DNA of 64,000 bases from Epithemia pelagica (GCA_946965045.2 OX337232.1:2170001-2234000), one strand, 5' to 3'; positions 52,809 to 63,087 are shown, counted from the first letter of the stretch. The notes: a model not told the origin generated them from the letters alone. Translations and numbers: made by a program.

Positions 52809-55171
52809 TGACGATGCTCTTTTGTCGTCGTTGGTCGCGTCGGCTTCGATTGCAACGCCTGGCGTTGCGGCCCCTCGCGTTTCCTCGGGTGCTCCAGGGG
52901 GGACCGTGGTCAAATCACGTTTGCTCCTGATCCAAGTGCTTCGGAGTTTGGTTCCAAAGTGGATTCGGCCTCGCGTGATACGTCGGATGTGTCGAGTAAG
53001 TTTGGTATCGTTGTTCTGCCCGTTCAAGACAAGAAGCTTCTTTGCCTCGGCATCAAGAGGGGGGGAAACACCTTTTGCATCGACCCCAAGTGCTCTAAAG
53101 CCGGGGACCATGGCATGGGTGTCCCCCCTCATGACCTTGGCGTTGCGGGAGGCGTGTATATCATGAAGAATACTGCCTCAGCCTTTTGTTCACCCGTGGT
53201 TCCGATGGACATGGTCAGTCCTGAGGTAGTGAACAAACTGAAGGAGGAAAAGCACTCCTTGAGTGATTGGATCAAGAAGTTCTTGGTCCTGCGTCGACTT
53301 GATCACATCAAGTCTGAAGGCGTTTCCTCCCCTTCTTTTGAAGATGAGGAGTCAAGGGTTGTGAAAGCAACCGTTCTTGATACTCCTATGACTACCACCA
53401 AGTCCATGCGAAAAACTTCCGTCACCTTTGCGGTTGACAACTTCTCGCCGCATCGGAAGATCCTCGCGGGCGATATCACCGAGGTTGTCCGTAGAGTCCA
53501 ACAAGACCCCTCCATCATCCCCACGGTGGTCCGTGAGGTAGAAGATTCAGTGATGGAGGCTGGCGAATTGATCCAGGCTCTATCAAAGGATCAATCCCAA
53601 GCCAAGAAGGAAACAGTGAATTCCGTGGAGTCACTGGGCCTTCAACTTGAGAAATTGCAAATGGAGATTGGGCCGAGGGAGGAATTGCAGGAAGAATTCC
53701 AAGCCCCTACCCTGTGGGGTATCATCCAGGCCATCACCGGCTCCCTCTCCCAGTCCAAACCTTCTGTCCAGCTAGAGGCTACCGAGGAGGATAAAATTCT
53801 TCAAATTGAAGCAGACCTTTCGAAGACGGGGACCTTTGTGCAATCCCTGCAAATGGATACTTTGGCTCGCCTCCAGACGCTCCAAGCAGAATCAAAAGGA
53901 TGGGTTGACAGTCTCCGAACCAGTTTGGTCAAAGGATTACAAGGCCTGATTTCTCGTGTGGGAAATGTGGAACAACAGGTGGTGGCTATTTCCCAGCAGC
54001 AAGCTGCCTCTAGTTCCATGGGCTCCGGTGCATTTGGATTGAACAGTGCTCATCTGTCATCAAGCAATTCGAGTAACAGTAACTTGGCTACAAAGACGGC
54101 GGCAATGGAAACGGAATTACGTGCTCTACAGGCCCTGGTTCAACAAGGTCAGCTCGAATTGCAAAGGATGAAATCCAAGGTCGATTCTAGCGCCATTAAA
54201 TTTGGGAACTTGGGTTTGTCATCCATTGATGACTGCAAGGCCTGGGTGGCAATGAAGTTTGGCTCTCGTTCCTATGGATTACTCTTCGATATCTGTCTCG
54301 TTTTGGAATGGTGTGCTTCGCAAGAAAACGGGGATGTCCTCAGCATGCTAACTACAATGGAGAAAAGGCACAAGATGCAGATCTCCACCACCAACGATGC
54401 GAGAGCACTCTACGCCATGAAGCTGGAGTTCCCACAAATCTTGTACAAAGATTTGCCTGGGACCGGGAAAGATCCATCCTTTTTAACCGCAATGAAGGAC
54501 CATGACGATTGGGAATCGCCAGAAACCGGCGTCCGTGACCGAATTATCCACAAATTGGGTAGCATGCATTCGATGTTCGGGGAACAAATCTCCGTCACCA
54601 TGGAGCAGGAGCCCGAGGCTCGCTCACTAGCGATGTCAATGCTGTCAATGTCCATTGGTTGTTGTCGTGAGCTCATCAATTACTTCGACAAAACCATGAA
54701 TGAGTTAACGACCAAATCGAAGTTCACCAAGAAAAAGGCCTTTAGTTTAGTGACTCAAGTGGTTCGTCGGTTCTTCCTTGACTTGTACAAGGTTTGCGCC
54801 CAGGTCTACTCATCGCTCTCTACAGCGGACAGTGCCGGGCAGTGTGCATGGATGTTGTATGGGGTTCTCCGAACCCATGACATCATGACGGAGTATTCTC
54901 AGGCAAGGTTCAAAAACCACCCCTCGGTGTCTAGTGAATATATCCGATCTTATCCACTAATTCGGGATTTGAATCGCTCAAGACGCTGGAAGACAAGGTT
55001 GATCATCACAAGCAAACGCTTGGTCAAATCACCAAGGATTGTCAAGCAGCGAAGAAGGCGGCGGACACCGCGAATAGCACCGTCGATACGCTCAAGAAGG
55101 AATTACAAGAACTCAAACGCAACAACAAGAAGCGTCAGGGCAACTCTGGTGGTGCTGGTGACGCCTCTTGA
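52771..55171 (+). CDS. Gag-like ORF1 of the YR retroelement, with two frame breaks
   Basis: The start is MSSTSPSRSPPPDDD (ATG 52771). A -1 change is needed near the six-G run at about 52896-52901 to reach the main frame, which is open from there to 55178 and contains DKKLLCLGIKRGGNTFCIDP followed by KCSKAGDHGMG, then a long helical region. Near 54950-54960 a second -1 change gives a coiled-coil tail, LKTLEDKVDHHKQTLGQ then DTLKKELQELKRNNKKRQ, ending GGAGDAS-TGA (55169-55171). Without that change the frame ends in an implausible Arg-rich tail (RRRRRTPRIAPS). Position, size (about 800 aa) and composition suggest the nucleic-acid-packaging protein. The breaks could be decay, slippage or sequence errors. 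Confidence 0.55.
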
Positions 55172-58100
55172 AATCTAGGAGCATCTAAATTAGGACCGGA
55201 TGATTCTACAATCGAAGACTCCTATTTAGATGCTCTTAGTGTAGCGTCGTCTGTGACCACAGCTACAGAAACATTTCCGTTCACCCCTCCCCGTGTCCGG
55301 CCCAATCCTCCGAGGGATATCTCCTGTCCCCGACCCACAAAGCGAATGGTGGACCGGGGGGAGCGTGTCTTCCGAGAAGATCTCTCTTGCCTATTGCTGG
55401 GGCAAAGCAGCTGCTATTGGGGCCTGGCCTTAAATCCAGGCGACTGGAGCGGCATTTACATGCTTAGCTCTGACTATGCCGCTCGACGGGCTGATCCTTT
55501 CTGGTGGTGTGTCCCTGATTACTTCAAAGACAAGTTGTTTCTGGTCCCAAGTATCGACATGGTGTTGGGCCGCGGGCTTATTTCCGTGGTTCTCCTCGAA
55601 GGCGATCCGGATTTCTTGTCCTCACAACTGGTGTCTATGCCGCGTGATTGGGCTGTGCTTTTCTTATTGCCTTCCGGGTGGACTCGTCCGTTGTTGCCTG
55701 ATGTGACCTGGATCACAGTCACTCACAAGCAATGCGGGGGTATTACCTCCACTCGAGTCAACATTGGTAGACGGCATGTCCCTCCTCTTCATTTCAAAAC
55801 AACGGTGCGGCGGTCTATTTCTTCCGTCCTTGACCATTCGATTCGACCACAATACTGCACTGATGCCGGGCCTGACGAGCCACATTACTTGGGGGTTAGC
55901 AGTTTGTTGACTTGGGCCCTTGATCGACCTATTCTGCTCCCTACCACCTTCTTCAAATCTGGATGGGGCTACCGACGACTTTCCCCTGGGGAACTGGGGA
56001 CTGCCTTTGATTTACCTTTATGGTTGGATCCTTCCTCTCCTCCCTTTGTTTGGTGGCGCAGCCAATTGCTCTTTCCTCGCACGATTCCTATTAAGATCCC
56101 GTCTACCATTTTGTCCGCGGCCTTGCCTCACTTGCTCCCCGTGTTGGTCCATCACACTTGCGAGCATGCGTGTGTCAAACGTGACCCCACACCGCTTTCT
56201 CCTCCTACTCCCAAACGTGGTCGTTGGCTTCCTCTTTCTGTTGAAACGGTGCAAGATGGCGTCGTGGGTACGTGGCTCCCGGCCATCCGGAGCTTTCTCC
56301 CTCACTCTGCGTGGTTGGACGAGTCGTTGATTGCTGCGCAGGCCACCAAATCGGATGATGCCATTACCCCGTTTTGGCTTTGGGACAAGCGCATCCAGGG
56401 CTTTTTCCCTTGGCTCACCACCCGCGCGTTGGACGGTTTCCGTCTCCTGGCTGTTCGCTGGTGGAGACGTTCCCTTTTTCGGAGTTTTACGGCTTATTTG
56501 CGCTCCCGATTTGGAGCCTCATGGTTGGATTTGTTGACTGTGGGCGCAAAGGCTCAAGGGGGGGATATTTTCTCTTTGCAAGACGTCCGCCTCGCCAGTT
56601 GTTCCGTTCTGTCTCAGCTGCTCGGCGCCTCTTGGTGGGAATGGGATCATGGATCCTCACTAATCTTCTGGCGGTGGAATGGCCTAGAGCAACAACGGAA
56701 CGCGCACTTTGGCCAACCCATTCGTGTGGCAGCCCCTCTCCCCTCCAACAAACGGCCTCAACGTCCTCCCGCTCCCGACTCGGTCCCACGGGTGGCCGCG
56801 AAACTTGCTAAAGTGTTGCATCGGGGCTACTTCGATCAAGGACAACCGATCCAGAGTCTTACGGATTTCTCTGATGTTCCGAAGGGCGATTCGGATATCC
56901 GGATGGTCTATAACGGAACTAGTAGTGGGCTCAATGACGCCCTTTGGGCGCCAAACTTTTGGCTCCCCACCGCTGAGTCTTCCTTGCGATTACTCACCAG
57001 CGAGTCCTACTGTGGGGATATGGACCTGACTGAAATGTTTCTCAACTTCCCCATGGACGTTAATCTCCGTCCATACGCTGGAGTTGATCTCCACCCCATC
57101 GTCAATGCTCTTCCCGCAGATGCGCTGACCCACCGCAACTCGGACCAAGTTCGTTGGAATCGTCTTTTCATGGGCATGCTCCCCAGCCCGTATCACTCTG
57201 TCGAACAATTTTACCTTGCCGAGGAAGTTGCAATTGGGTCCCCCTCGGAACCGGATAACCCATGTGGATTTGATGAGATCCGTTTCAACATACCAGGATC
57301 TTCAGACTACAACCCAGTGCTTCCCTGGACCATGAAGTGGAACACCAAATCTGATTCTATTGCTGGAGACTCCATCACCTACATGGATGATATTCGTATA
57401 GTGGGATCCTCTGCGGAGAATGCCTGGCAGGTAGCGCGACGGCTTGGTTCAAGGCTCCAATACTTTGGTATCCAGGATGCACCTAGAAAGCGTCGCCCTC
57501 CTTCAAAAACGCCTGGAGCATGGGCTGGCTCAGTGCAACATATCACCAAAGACGCCGTGTCTAAAACGGTAACTCAAGCCAAATGGGATAAAGGTCGAAA
57601 CATCATCGCGCCTTATGTGGAGGCGTTCAAACAAACCAACACCCTCCCAACCTTCTCCCACAAACAGATGCAGCGAGATGTGGGTTTTCTAGTCCATCTT
57701 GCCCTAACTTACGCCGCCCTTATGCCTTTCTTAAAGGGTTTTTACCTCACAATGAACAATTGGAGGGGAGGACGCAATGCTGATGGTTGGAAACTGAATG
57801 CACGAGAATGGATCTCGTTACTCCAAGTCAAGATGGCCGATCAAGAAGTCGATTCAATTTGCGGCCTGCTGGAGGACGATGAAGACAATCGTGACACCAA
57901 ATCCACAACACCAACTCAGCGCAGCAGTGCAAAGCCTCCTCAACAAATTCAAGCGGTTCCAAGGCTGCGTTCAGATATCAAAGCTATTGCCATCATGTTC
58001 GAAACCTCCAATCCGCCCATCATTCAAGTTCGCAGCTCTTCCATCTTTGTTGCTATCTACGGTGCAGGAGATGCGTCCGGAACTGGGTTTGGCTCTGCTA

Positions 58101-58942
58101 TCCTCCTACCTCAAAAGAGCTTATCTTACAGGATTGGCGTATGGCGACATGACGATGTGGTTGGTGAATCCTCGAATTGGAAAGAATTCACAAACTGTGT
58201 CGAGGCAATGGAAGAAGAGGCGGAAAAGGGAAACCTCTCATCAACGGAGCTCTTCTTCTTCACAGACAATACTACCGTAGAGAGATGTTTCTACAAAGGT
58301 TCATCGTCAAGCAAAAAATTACTGGACCTAATAATTCAACTTCGACGACTGGAAATGCGCTATTCCCTCCGCTTGCACATCTCTCATGTGTCGGGCAAAC
58401 GCATGATCGCCTGGGGAGTAGATGGCATTTCTAGAGGACAACTTAATGAAGGAGTCATGGCCGGCAAGCCAATGCTTTCTTTCTTACCCCTACACAAAAC
58501 ACCTATGCAAATGTCACCGACACTATTTGAATGGGTGAAATCCTGGTTGGGCCCCAAGACTGAACTACTTACCCCTATGGACTGGTTCACCACGGGCCAT
58601 GACATACGGGGATGGACTCTCCCATCCGAATACAATCAACTGTCCCTGCCAATCCTCAGGCCAGGACATTTTGTATGGAGTCCTCCACCGGGAGCAGCAG
58701 ACGTGGCAATCGAGCAACTTCGTAAGGCCCGGCACAAGCGTCAAAGATCTACCCACATCTTTTTCTGTCAACGCCTGCTGACTCCCAAGTGGTACAAGCA
58801 ACTACACAAAGCTTGCGATTTAGTAATTGAAATACCGGCAGTGACGAGATTTTGGCCAAAGGAAAACTTCGAACCCCTCATCATTGGTTTTGTTTTCCCT
58901 TTCCTTAGGTCAAAACCCTGGCAACTCCGAGGTACACCTTAG
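55172..58942 (+). CDS. Pol: reverse transcriptase-RNase H ORF2 of the YR retroelement
   Basis: The frame is open from the codon after the ORF1 TGA. No ATG is needed if read-through occurs; a GTG-led start at 55253 is the first alternative and gives 1229 codons. RT core: DIRMVYNGTSSGLNDALWAP, then YCGDMDLTEMFLNFPM (first catalytic Asp), then RWNRLFMGMLPSPYHSVEQF, and DSITYMDDIRIVGSS (YMDD). RNase H: AIYGAGDASGTGFGSAIL, TELFFFTDNTTVERCF and WGVDGISRGQ give the D-E-D-D pattern. After it a further domain of about 150 aa (GHFVWSPPPGAADVAIEQLR, HIFFCQRLLTPKWYKQL, NFEPLIIGFVFPFLR) is of a type I associate with such elements in fungi and algae, of unknown function. Confidence 0.88.
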   Translation, partial: NLGASKLGPDDSTIEDSYLDALSVASSVTTATETFPFTPPRVRPNPPRDISCPRPTKRMVDRGERVFREDLSCLLLGQSSCYWGLALNPGDWSGIYMLSSDYAARRADPFWWCVPDYFKDKLFLVPSIDMVLGRGLISVVLLEGDPDFLSSQLVSMPRDWAVLFLLPSGWTRPLLPDVTWITVTHKQCGGITSTRVNIGRRHVPPLHFKTTVRRSISSVLDHSIRPQYCTDAGPDEPHYLGVSSLLTWALDRPILLPTTFFKSGWGYRRLSPGELGTAFDLPLWLDPSSPPFVWWRSQLLFPRTIPIKIPSTILSAALPHLLPVLVHHTCEHACVKRDPTPLSPPTPKRGRWLPLSVETVQDGVVGTWLPAIRSFLPHSAWLDESLIAAQATKSDDAITPFWLWDKRIQGFFPWLTTRALDGFRLLAVRWWRRSLFRSFTAYLRSRFGASWLDLLTVGAKAQGGDIFSLQDVRLASCSVLSQLLGASWWEWDHGSSLIFWRWNGLEQQRNAHFGQPIRVAAPLPSNKRPQRPPAPDSVPRVAAKLAKVLHRGYFDQGQPIQSLTDFSDVPKGDSDIRMVYNGTSSGLNDALWAPNFWLPTAESSLRLLTSESYCGDMDLTEMFLNFPMDVNLRPYAGVDLHPIVNALPADALTHRNSDQVRWNRLFMGMLPSPYHSVEQFYLAEEVAIGSPSEPDNPCGFDEIRFNIPGSSDYNPVLPWTMKWNTKSDSIAGDSITYMDDIRIVGSSAENAWQVARRLGSRLQYFGIQDAPRKRRPPSKTPGAWAGSVQHITKDAVSKTVTQAKWDKGRNIIAPYVEAFKQTNTLPTFSHKQMQRDVGFLVHLALTYAALMPFLKGFYLTMNNWRGGRNADGWKLNAREWISLLQVKMADQEVDSICGLLEDDEDNRDTKSTTPTQRSSAKPPQQIQAVPRLRSDIKAIAIMFETSNPPIIQVRSSSIFVAIYGAGDASGTGFGSAILLPQKSLSYRIGVWRHDDVVGESSNWKEFTNCVEAMEEEAEKGNLSSTELFFFTDNTTVERCFYKGSSSSKKLLDLIIQLRRLEMRYSLRLHISHVSGKRMIAWGVDGISRGQLNEGVMAGKPMLSFLPLHKTPMQMSPTLFEWVKSWLGPKTELLTPMDWFTTGHDIRGWTLPSEYNQLSLPILRPGHFVWSPPPGAADVAIEQLRKARHKRQRSTHIFFCQRLLTPKWYKQLHKACDLVIEIPAVTRFWPKENFEPLIIGFVFPFLRSKPWQLRGTP

Positions 58943-60465
58943 ACGGACTCTGCGAAAACTGTGGCCGGAGGATGAAGTGGCAGGACGGAATCTTCTGCGG
59001 AAATTTCTCGTTTAAGCTTGGAAAATGGGATCCATGTCAGAAGTCATGGTGTCCCGAGTGTTATTCTTTGAAAGAGGACACAAGTTTCTACATCGCGAGC
59101 AAGTTTACCCTAAAAGAAGAAAACGACGACGATTGACTGGTAGCTAGCGAGTGGCGGTCCCGAACCAAAGACACATCTGAAGATTTCGTTCGAGCCAGAA
59201 AGGGAGATCACCTAATGACCCACTTCGAATGCGACTTGTGCATCTTTAGAAAGCTTCGGCACGTCAACCCAGACCCTCAACAACCTCAGGACCAATATCT
59301 CCTCAAGTGCATCCGAAGAATGAACCTAGACGCATTCTGGAGCCGCGCTTCCAGCACGGTCAAACAGAACCACTTACTCGCCACCCGAATGATTGACCGC
59401 TCCTCCAAGGTTGGAATCCCTTATGGTCCTTTCATTCGACGTCAGCCCTTCCCTTCGTTCGATCATTGCGGATACCACACCGCTTACCTAATGCTTGATG
59501 CTTCCCTGGATCAAGGACGATATCACAAGGATCACAAACAATTCGACTCCATTCGAAAAATACGATCCACTTATTCAAACTTTATCAGAACAACCACTTC
59601 CACAATTGTTGGCCAACTACCCCTCACTCTTCTAGACAATGACGGAAAATCTTCATTGCGCATTGGCTCCGACGAAAGTGGTTCCTTGTGGTTTGCCCGA
59701 TTCACCGAAGGTTGTAAACAGAGAATGGGCCAGGACTGGAGACCGGACCAAGCTATTACCCCGGAATTAATGATCGCTCTCCTTGATCATTTGGAACACC
59801 TCATTATTAATGCATCTCGACAGGAAGACTCCTATTTCATGATTATGGCTGGAGCGTACTTTATCACTTGCTTCGTCCTTTCCTTGCGTGGTCCAGAGGG
59901 CCTCCTGTTGGATCTAGAAGGCATTTTGAAGCACGGCGATGCCCAATCGCACAAGGACTGCGTCGTCATTGTTCTATGGGGACAAGTAAAAGGCGAACAT
60001 ATCGAACGATCTCATCTCCTCCCTTCGATCAACACGACTGGGTCCGGACTGCAAGTTCGACGATGGATAAGAAGAGCAGTGGTCCTCGCTCAAGATAACT
60101 CAAGGAGCAGAGGACCTTTGATGCTCCACAAAAACGGTGACAACATCAAACCAAGACAACTGGACGACCTCCTTCATCAAACACTCACGGCCATCTATTC
60201 CACCTCTCCAGAACTGTTCCCCTCCACCGCCATCAGAAACAAAGAAGACATCGCTTTGAAATATTCTGCCTTCCGATCCTTCCGCAGAGGCTCCAACACA
60301 AGAGCCAAAGAAATGGGTGTCTCCGTCCCAGACACAGAAGTCGTCAACAGATGGCGTGGCCGTGAAAAGGCGGGGACTAGAAAACAAGGAGGTCCCATCG
60401 ACCAGATGTATTCAGACCTCTCCCTTTTGGTTGCACCATTCATCCGGTACACCAAAAACATGTAA
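58909..60465 (+). CDS. Tyrosine recombinase ORF3 with N-terminal zinc-ribbon, interrupted by one TGA
   Basis: The frame opens at 58909, in the -1 frame relative to ORF2 and overlapping its last 34 nt. It first encodes a cysteine cluster, CENCGRRMKW...FCGNF...DPCQKSWCPECY. A TGA at 59134-59136 follows, then it continues in frame LVASEWRSRTKD...GDHLMTHFECDLC. If translation starts at ATG 59215 the protein is 416 aa. Recombinase residues: Arg in FVLSLRGPEGLLL, a Lys in WGQVKGEH, R-x-x-R in SAFRSFRRGSNTRAKEMG, Trp/His-position in VVNRWRGREKAG, and the Tyr nucleophile in IDQMYSDLSLL. It should integrate the circular DNA intermediate without target duplication. Divergent from Crypton and phage enzymes; best fit is the DIRS/Ngaro clade. 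Confidence 0.75.
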
Positions 60466-61169
60466 CGAACACTCAAGATTCTCAACGGGGGGTTTTCGGG
60501 ACCAACAAGCTACCTTGGGCTGACATGGCAAAGCCCTGGTATCTTGCTCTGGGAGCTTCTACTCGGGTTCAACGAGAGGTGACCGCCTGCACTTCGGGGA
60601 CGACGATTGTATGGTGCTACCTGATCGTCCGCCCCGAGCTCAGTGGAGGGATCACGGGATCCTCTTGTTCGTTCCTAGGGTTTTGGCTTTTGGATCTGGT
60701 TCCCTCACTTTCATCTGAAAGCGACGACCCTTGCTGGTGAAGGATTCCATCCTTAACCCCCCACATTACGATTCAACTTAACAGTTGTGATCGGTTGAGT
60801 TTAAAAATCTTAAATTATCCTTTCTTTCTCTTCTCTCTTATTGGGGTACTCCGGACATGGATTGCCGCTTGGACCGTGACAAGGTGAAGAACATTGGCTA
60901 AGGGGAAGGAGCCTGACTGAGACTCAACAAAGGCCCCATTATTTCTGGTATGAGTATCCGTACAGTAGTATTAATACTTCCCGGTGTCGAGTCCTTTCAA
61001 GGAGGGACCGCCCGGCGCGGAGGGTAGAATGACGAGGAGGGCAACGGTCGAGGAGGGCGCACGCCCGACAAGACAATTGCCCGTCGAGTCATTCTATCGA
61101 CAAGCCGGGCGCGCCCGACGCGAGAGGACGGCCAGACACAGGGAAGTAGTAAACTTACTCCCTATCAAG
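60466..61169. other. 3' flank of the retroelement
   Basis: About 700 bp with no gene. It begins with a G run (ACGGGGGGTTTTCGGGACC) and includes CG-rich imperfect repeats at about 61003-61135 (GAGGAGGGC, CGCCCGAC in both orientations). The element's 3' terminal repeat should be somewhere here; no match to the 5' repeats was found by eye. Confidence 0.35.
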
Positions 61170-61333
61170 CTGTGTAGGTAGTGAGAATTTCCTGGAAGCC
61201 ATGTCACAAAGTGTCACACAAGTGTCGCACAAGTGTCACACACGAGAGGGAACCCGCGCGACTCCTTCCCGGTCATACAAAAAATTCCTACTGTACTCCT
61301 AGTATAAAAATGTGAGACGAACTACCTACACAG
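61170..61333. mobile_element. LTR-like or MITE-like fragment with 13-bp inverted termini
   Basis: The ends CTGTGTAGGTAGT (61170-61182) and ACTACCTACACAG (61321-61333) are perfect inverted repeats. Trimming the outer C/G leaves a 162-bp TG...CA unit, as in an LTR. Inside are imperfect repeats (AAGTGTCACACA, AGTGTCGCACA, AGTGTCACACA) and a TATA-like TATAAAA at 61303-61309. No clear flanking target duplication is seen, and no second copy lies in the window, so solo LTR versus non-autonomous DNA element is open. Confidence 0.5.
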
Positions 61334-62004
61334 TCTGGTATGGATTAGTGTACTGTCTACTCATATATTACTATTATTTATTACGCCTACTCGTATGCAA
61401 TAAAAAATACAATTAATTCGTCCGTCGCTAGGGCGGAGCCAGGACCTTAGGAATAATCAAATTACAAATTCTCCTCTAACTTGCTTGTTGCAATGAACCA
61501 TGATCAATGATGTTGTTTGTTTCTATGGGTAGGGTTTTGTTTTCGTGGTTGCTCTGACAAGACCATGTTTGTTGTGGGCACCCTGGTTTGGTGCCCACAA
61601 ATCATGTGCATCAAAAATCAAGGTAAACTGGTGTGGGTCGGGCCTTTCCAGAATTGCCTCTCGGTTGCCCTTTTCTCTTGTCAACCAAATACTCTCCTCA
61701 TTCCGGATTCCCCATTGTAGTTGGGAAGGATCGGCATGCGAGGTACTCTTCGACTTATTCTCGGGGATGGGTTTGGTGGTCCCACACAGTGTTTCCGTGG
61801 TGGGATTGGAGGTTTTCCATCGGCGAAGTCGTGGGCATGACAGTGCAACGGGGTGAGTGGGAGATTGCTCGGGGAATTTGGTGGGGTTTCAGTCGACTCA
61901 CCTTTAGGTGATTCATTTGGCCCGGTCGTCGGAGGGACAGTCGTTTGGATGGCGGGAAACTCCGTCAGACAAGAGTTGGTATGACGTAAATATTTCTGGT
62001 TTGT
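61334..62004. other. Intergenic with a perfect hairpin
   Basis: No gene seen. A perfect hairpin lies at 61572-61600: 11-bp arms TTGTGGGCACC and GGTGCCCACAA, loop of 7 nt. It is followed by no T run, so a Pol III or bacterial-type terminator is not indicated. Confidence 0.5.
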
Positions 62005-62803
62005 TCACTTCTTTGGATGTTTACTGTAGGGATTGCATGCCGTGTCAACTGATGGGGCTGCATATCGTTTTGGCGAAGGTACTCGTCTAATTCGGATTTC
62101 TGGCTGTGCATCAAGTGAGTTCCACAACAACAACAGCTCCAACTCGGCACGTAAACCATGTAGATCATCAAAGTTTGGTGGAATGAAAGTCCCAGTCTCC
62201 AAGTGACGTTTCCGCGAAGCGACAGTGTAGTTGTAGGATCCGATCATTCCTCCAGCGGTCGAAACCATTGCCTTTGAATGTGAGTATGACGTTGTTTTCG
62301 CCGAGTCGTCCCGTCCAAATCTGCACATGGAGCTTCCCAACCGCTTCTTCTCTCGTTTGACTTCTACCCACGAAATTTTCCAAGTTCACGATATTGGTTA
62401 TTGCCGGGCCTAGAATGACGTTGATGGTGAGACCACCGTTTTGAGGGTCGGCATAATAGCAAAGTTGGTCGATTGCATCAAAATCACTGAGGAAAGGGAT
62501 GGACAGGAAAACTGTCGAATTGGCCTCTGCTTTGTCTAGAAGATGCAGAAAAACGACAAAGGGATGTCGATCATGAGCATAGGATTCTCCTTTCAGTTCC
62601 CCATCTTCATGTCGTAGCCAGGTAGAGAGTACGTAAACTTTGTCAGTGTGTAGCGGTCGTACTGGCGTGGATTCTCCCAGGCTAACCCAGCTCTGATCGA
62701 TGAAATGGCCGTCGCTGACCCAAACAACTTTCTCCTGTTCAAGCAGTTCATACTCGTGATTGTACCCGCTGCCGACTTCTTCGATCGCCTCAGTATCGCT
62801 CAT
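62005..62803 (-). pseudogene. Phospholipase D-like domain protein, frameshifted
   Basis: The 5' frame (ATG 62803) gives a PLD-like half: HPFVVFLHLLDKAEANSTVFL, then LTINVILGPAITN and GKLHVQIWTGRLGE. The H-x-K motif lies in the next frame: YSHSKAMVSTAGGMIGSYNY followed by TVASRKRHLE, the HxK...GSxN box of the PLD superfamily. Switching requires one extra base (or two missing) at about 62285-62315 (GGACGGGACGACTCGGCG on the complement), where no intron fits. The joined product would be about 265 aa with a single HxK motif, like small bacterial-type or mitoPLD-type members that dimerise. It is either a recent pseudogene or a sequence error. Confidence 0.6.
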
Positions 62804-63087
62804 GTTTCCCCTCCCTTAACTTATGACTGTTGTGAAGTGAGGAGGGGGGTGGTTTGTTCGTTTGTTTGTTTCCGTGTTATTCACATGGCTCTCTCACTAT
62901 CTATCTCTCTTCGTCGTTCTGTTTACGTCATACTCATGACTAAAATTCCTACAGAGATTGGACGACTGTCCGACACACCTCCTTGTTAAACTTGTTTTCG
63001 TTTTCCTAAGGACAACAAGCCCATAAGCTCGTTTCTTTTCGACATCAAACATATACCACAACCAATCTTTACATTCAAGTCTTCTAT

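Larger units (their letters stand above)
52771..60465 (+). mobile_element. Tyrosine-recombinase retroelement (DIRS/Ngaro-like), coding core
   Basis: Three ORFs in the order Gag-like, RT-RNase H, tyrosine recombinase, all on the plus strand. A YMDD-box reverse transcriptase together with a tyrosine recombinase, with no DDE integrase seen, is the definition of YR retrotransposons. No adenine methylase domain was recognised after RNase H, closer to Ngaro than to classic DIRS. The coordinates are the coding core only. The terminal repeats (inverted in DIRS, split direct in Ngaro) were not resolved; direct repeats upstream and unexplored sequence downstream to about 61.0 kb are candidates. Sequence style (GC, codon use) is similar to the host. 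Confidence 0.85.

Noticed and set aside
55169..59136. Selenocysteine decoding of the two TGA codons
   Set aside because: No SECIS-like element was identified and YR elements are not known to use selenocysteine; ordinary read-through or mutation is simpler.
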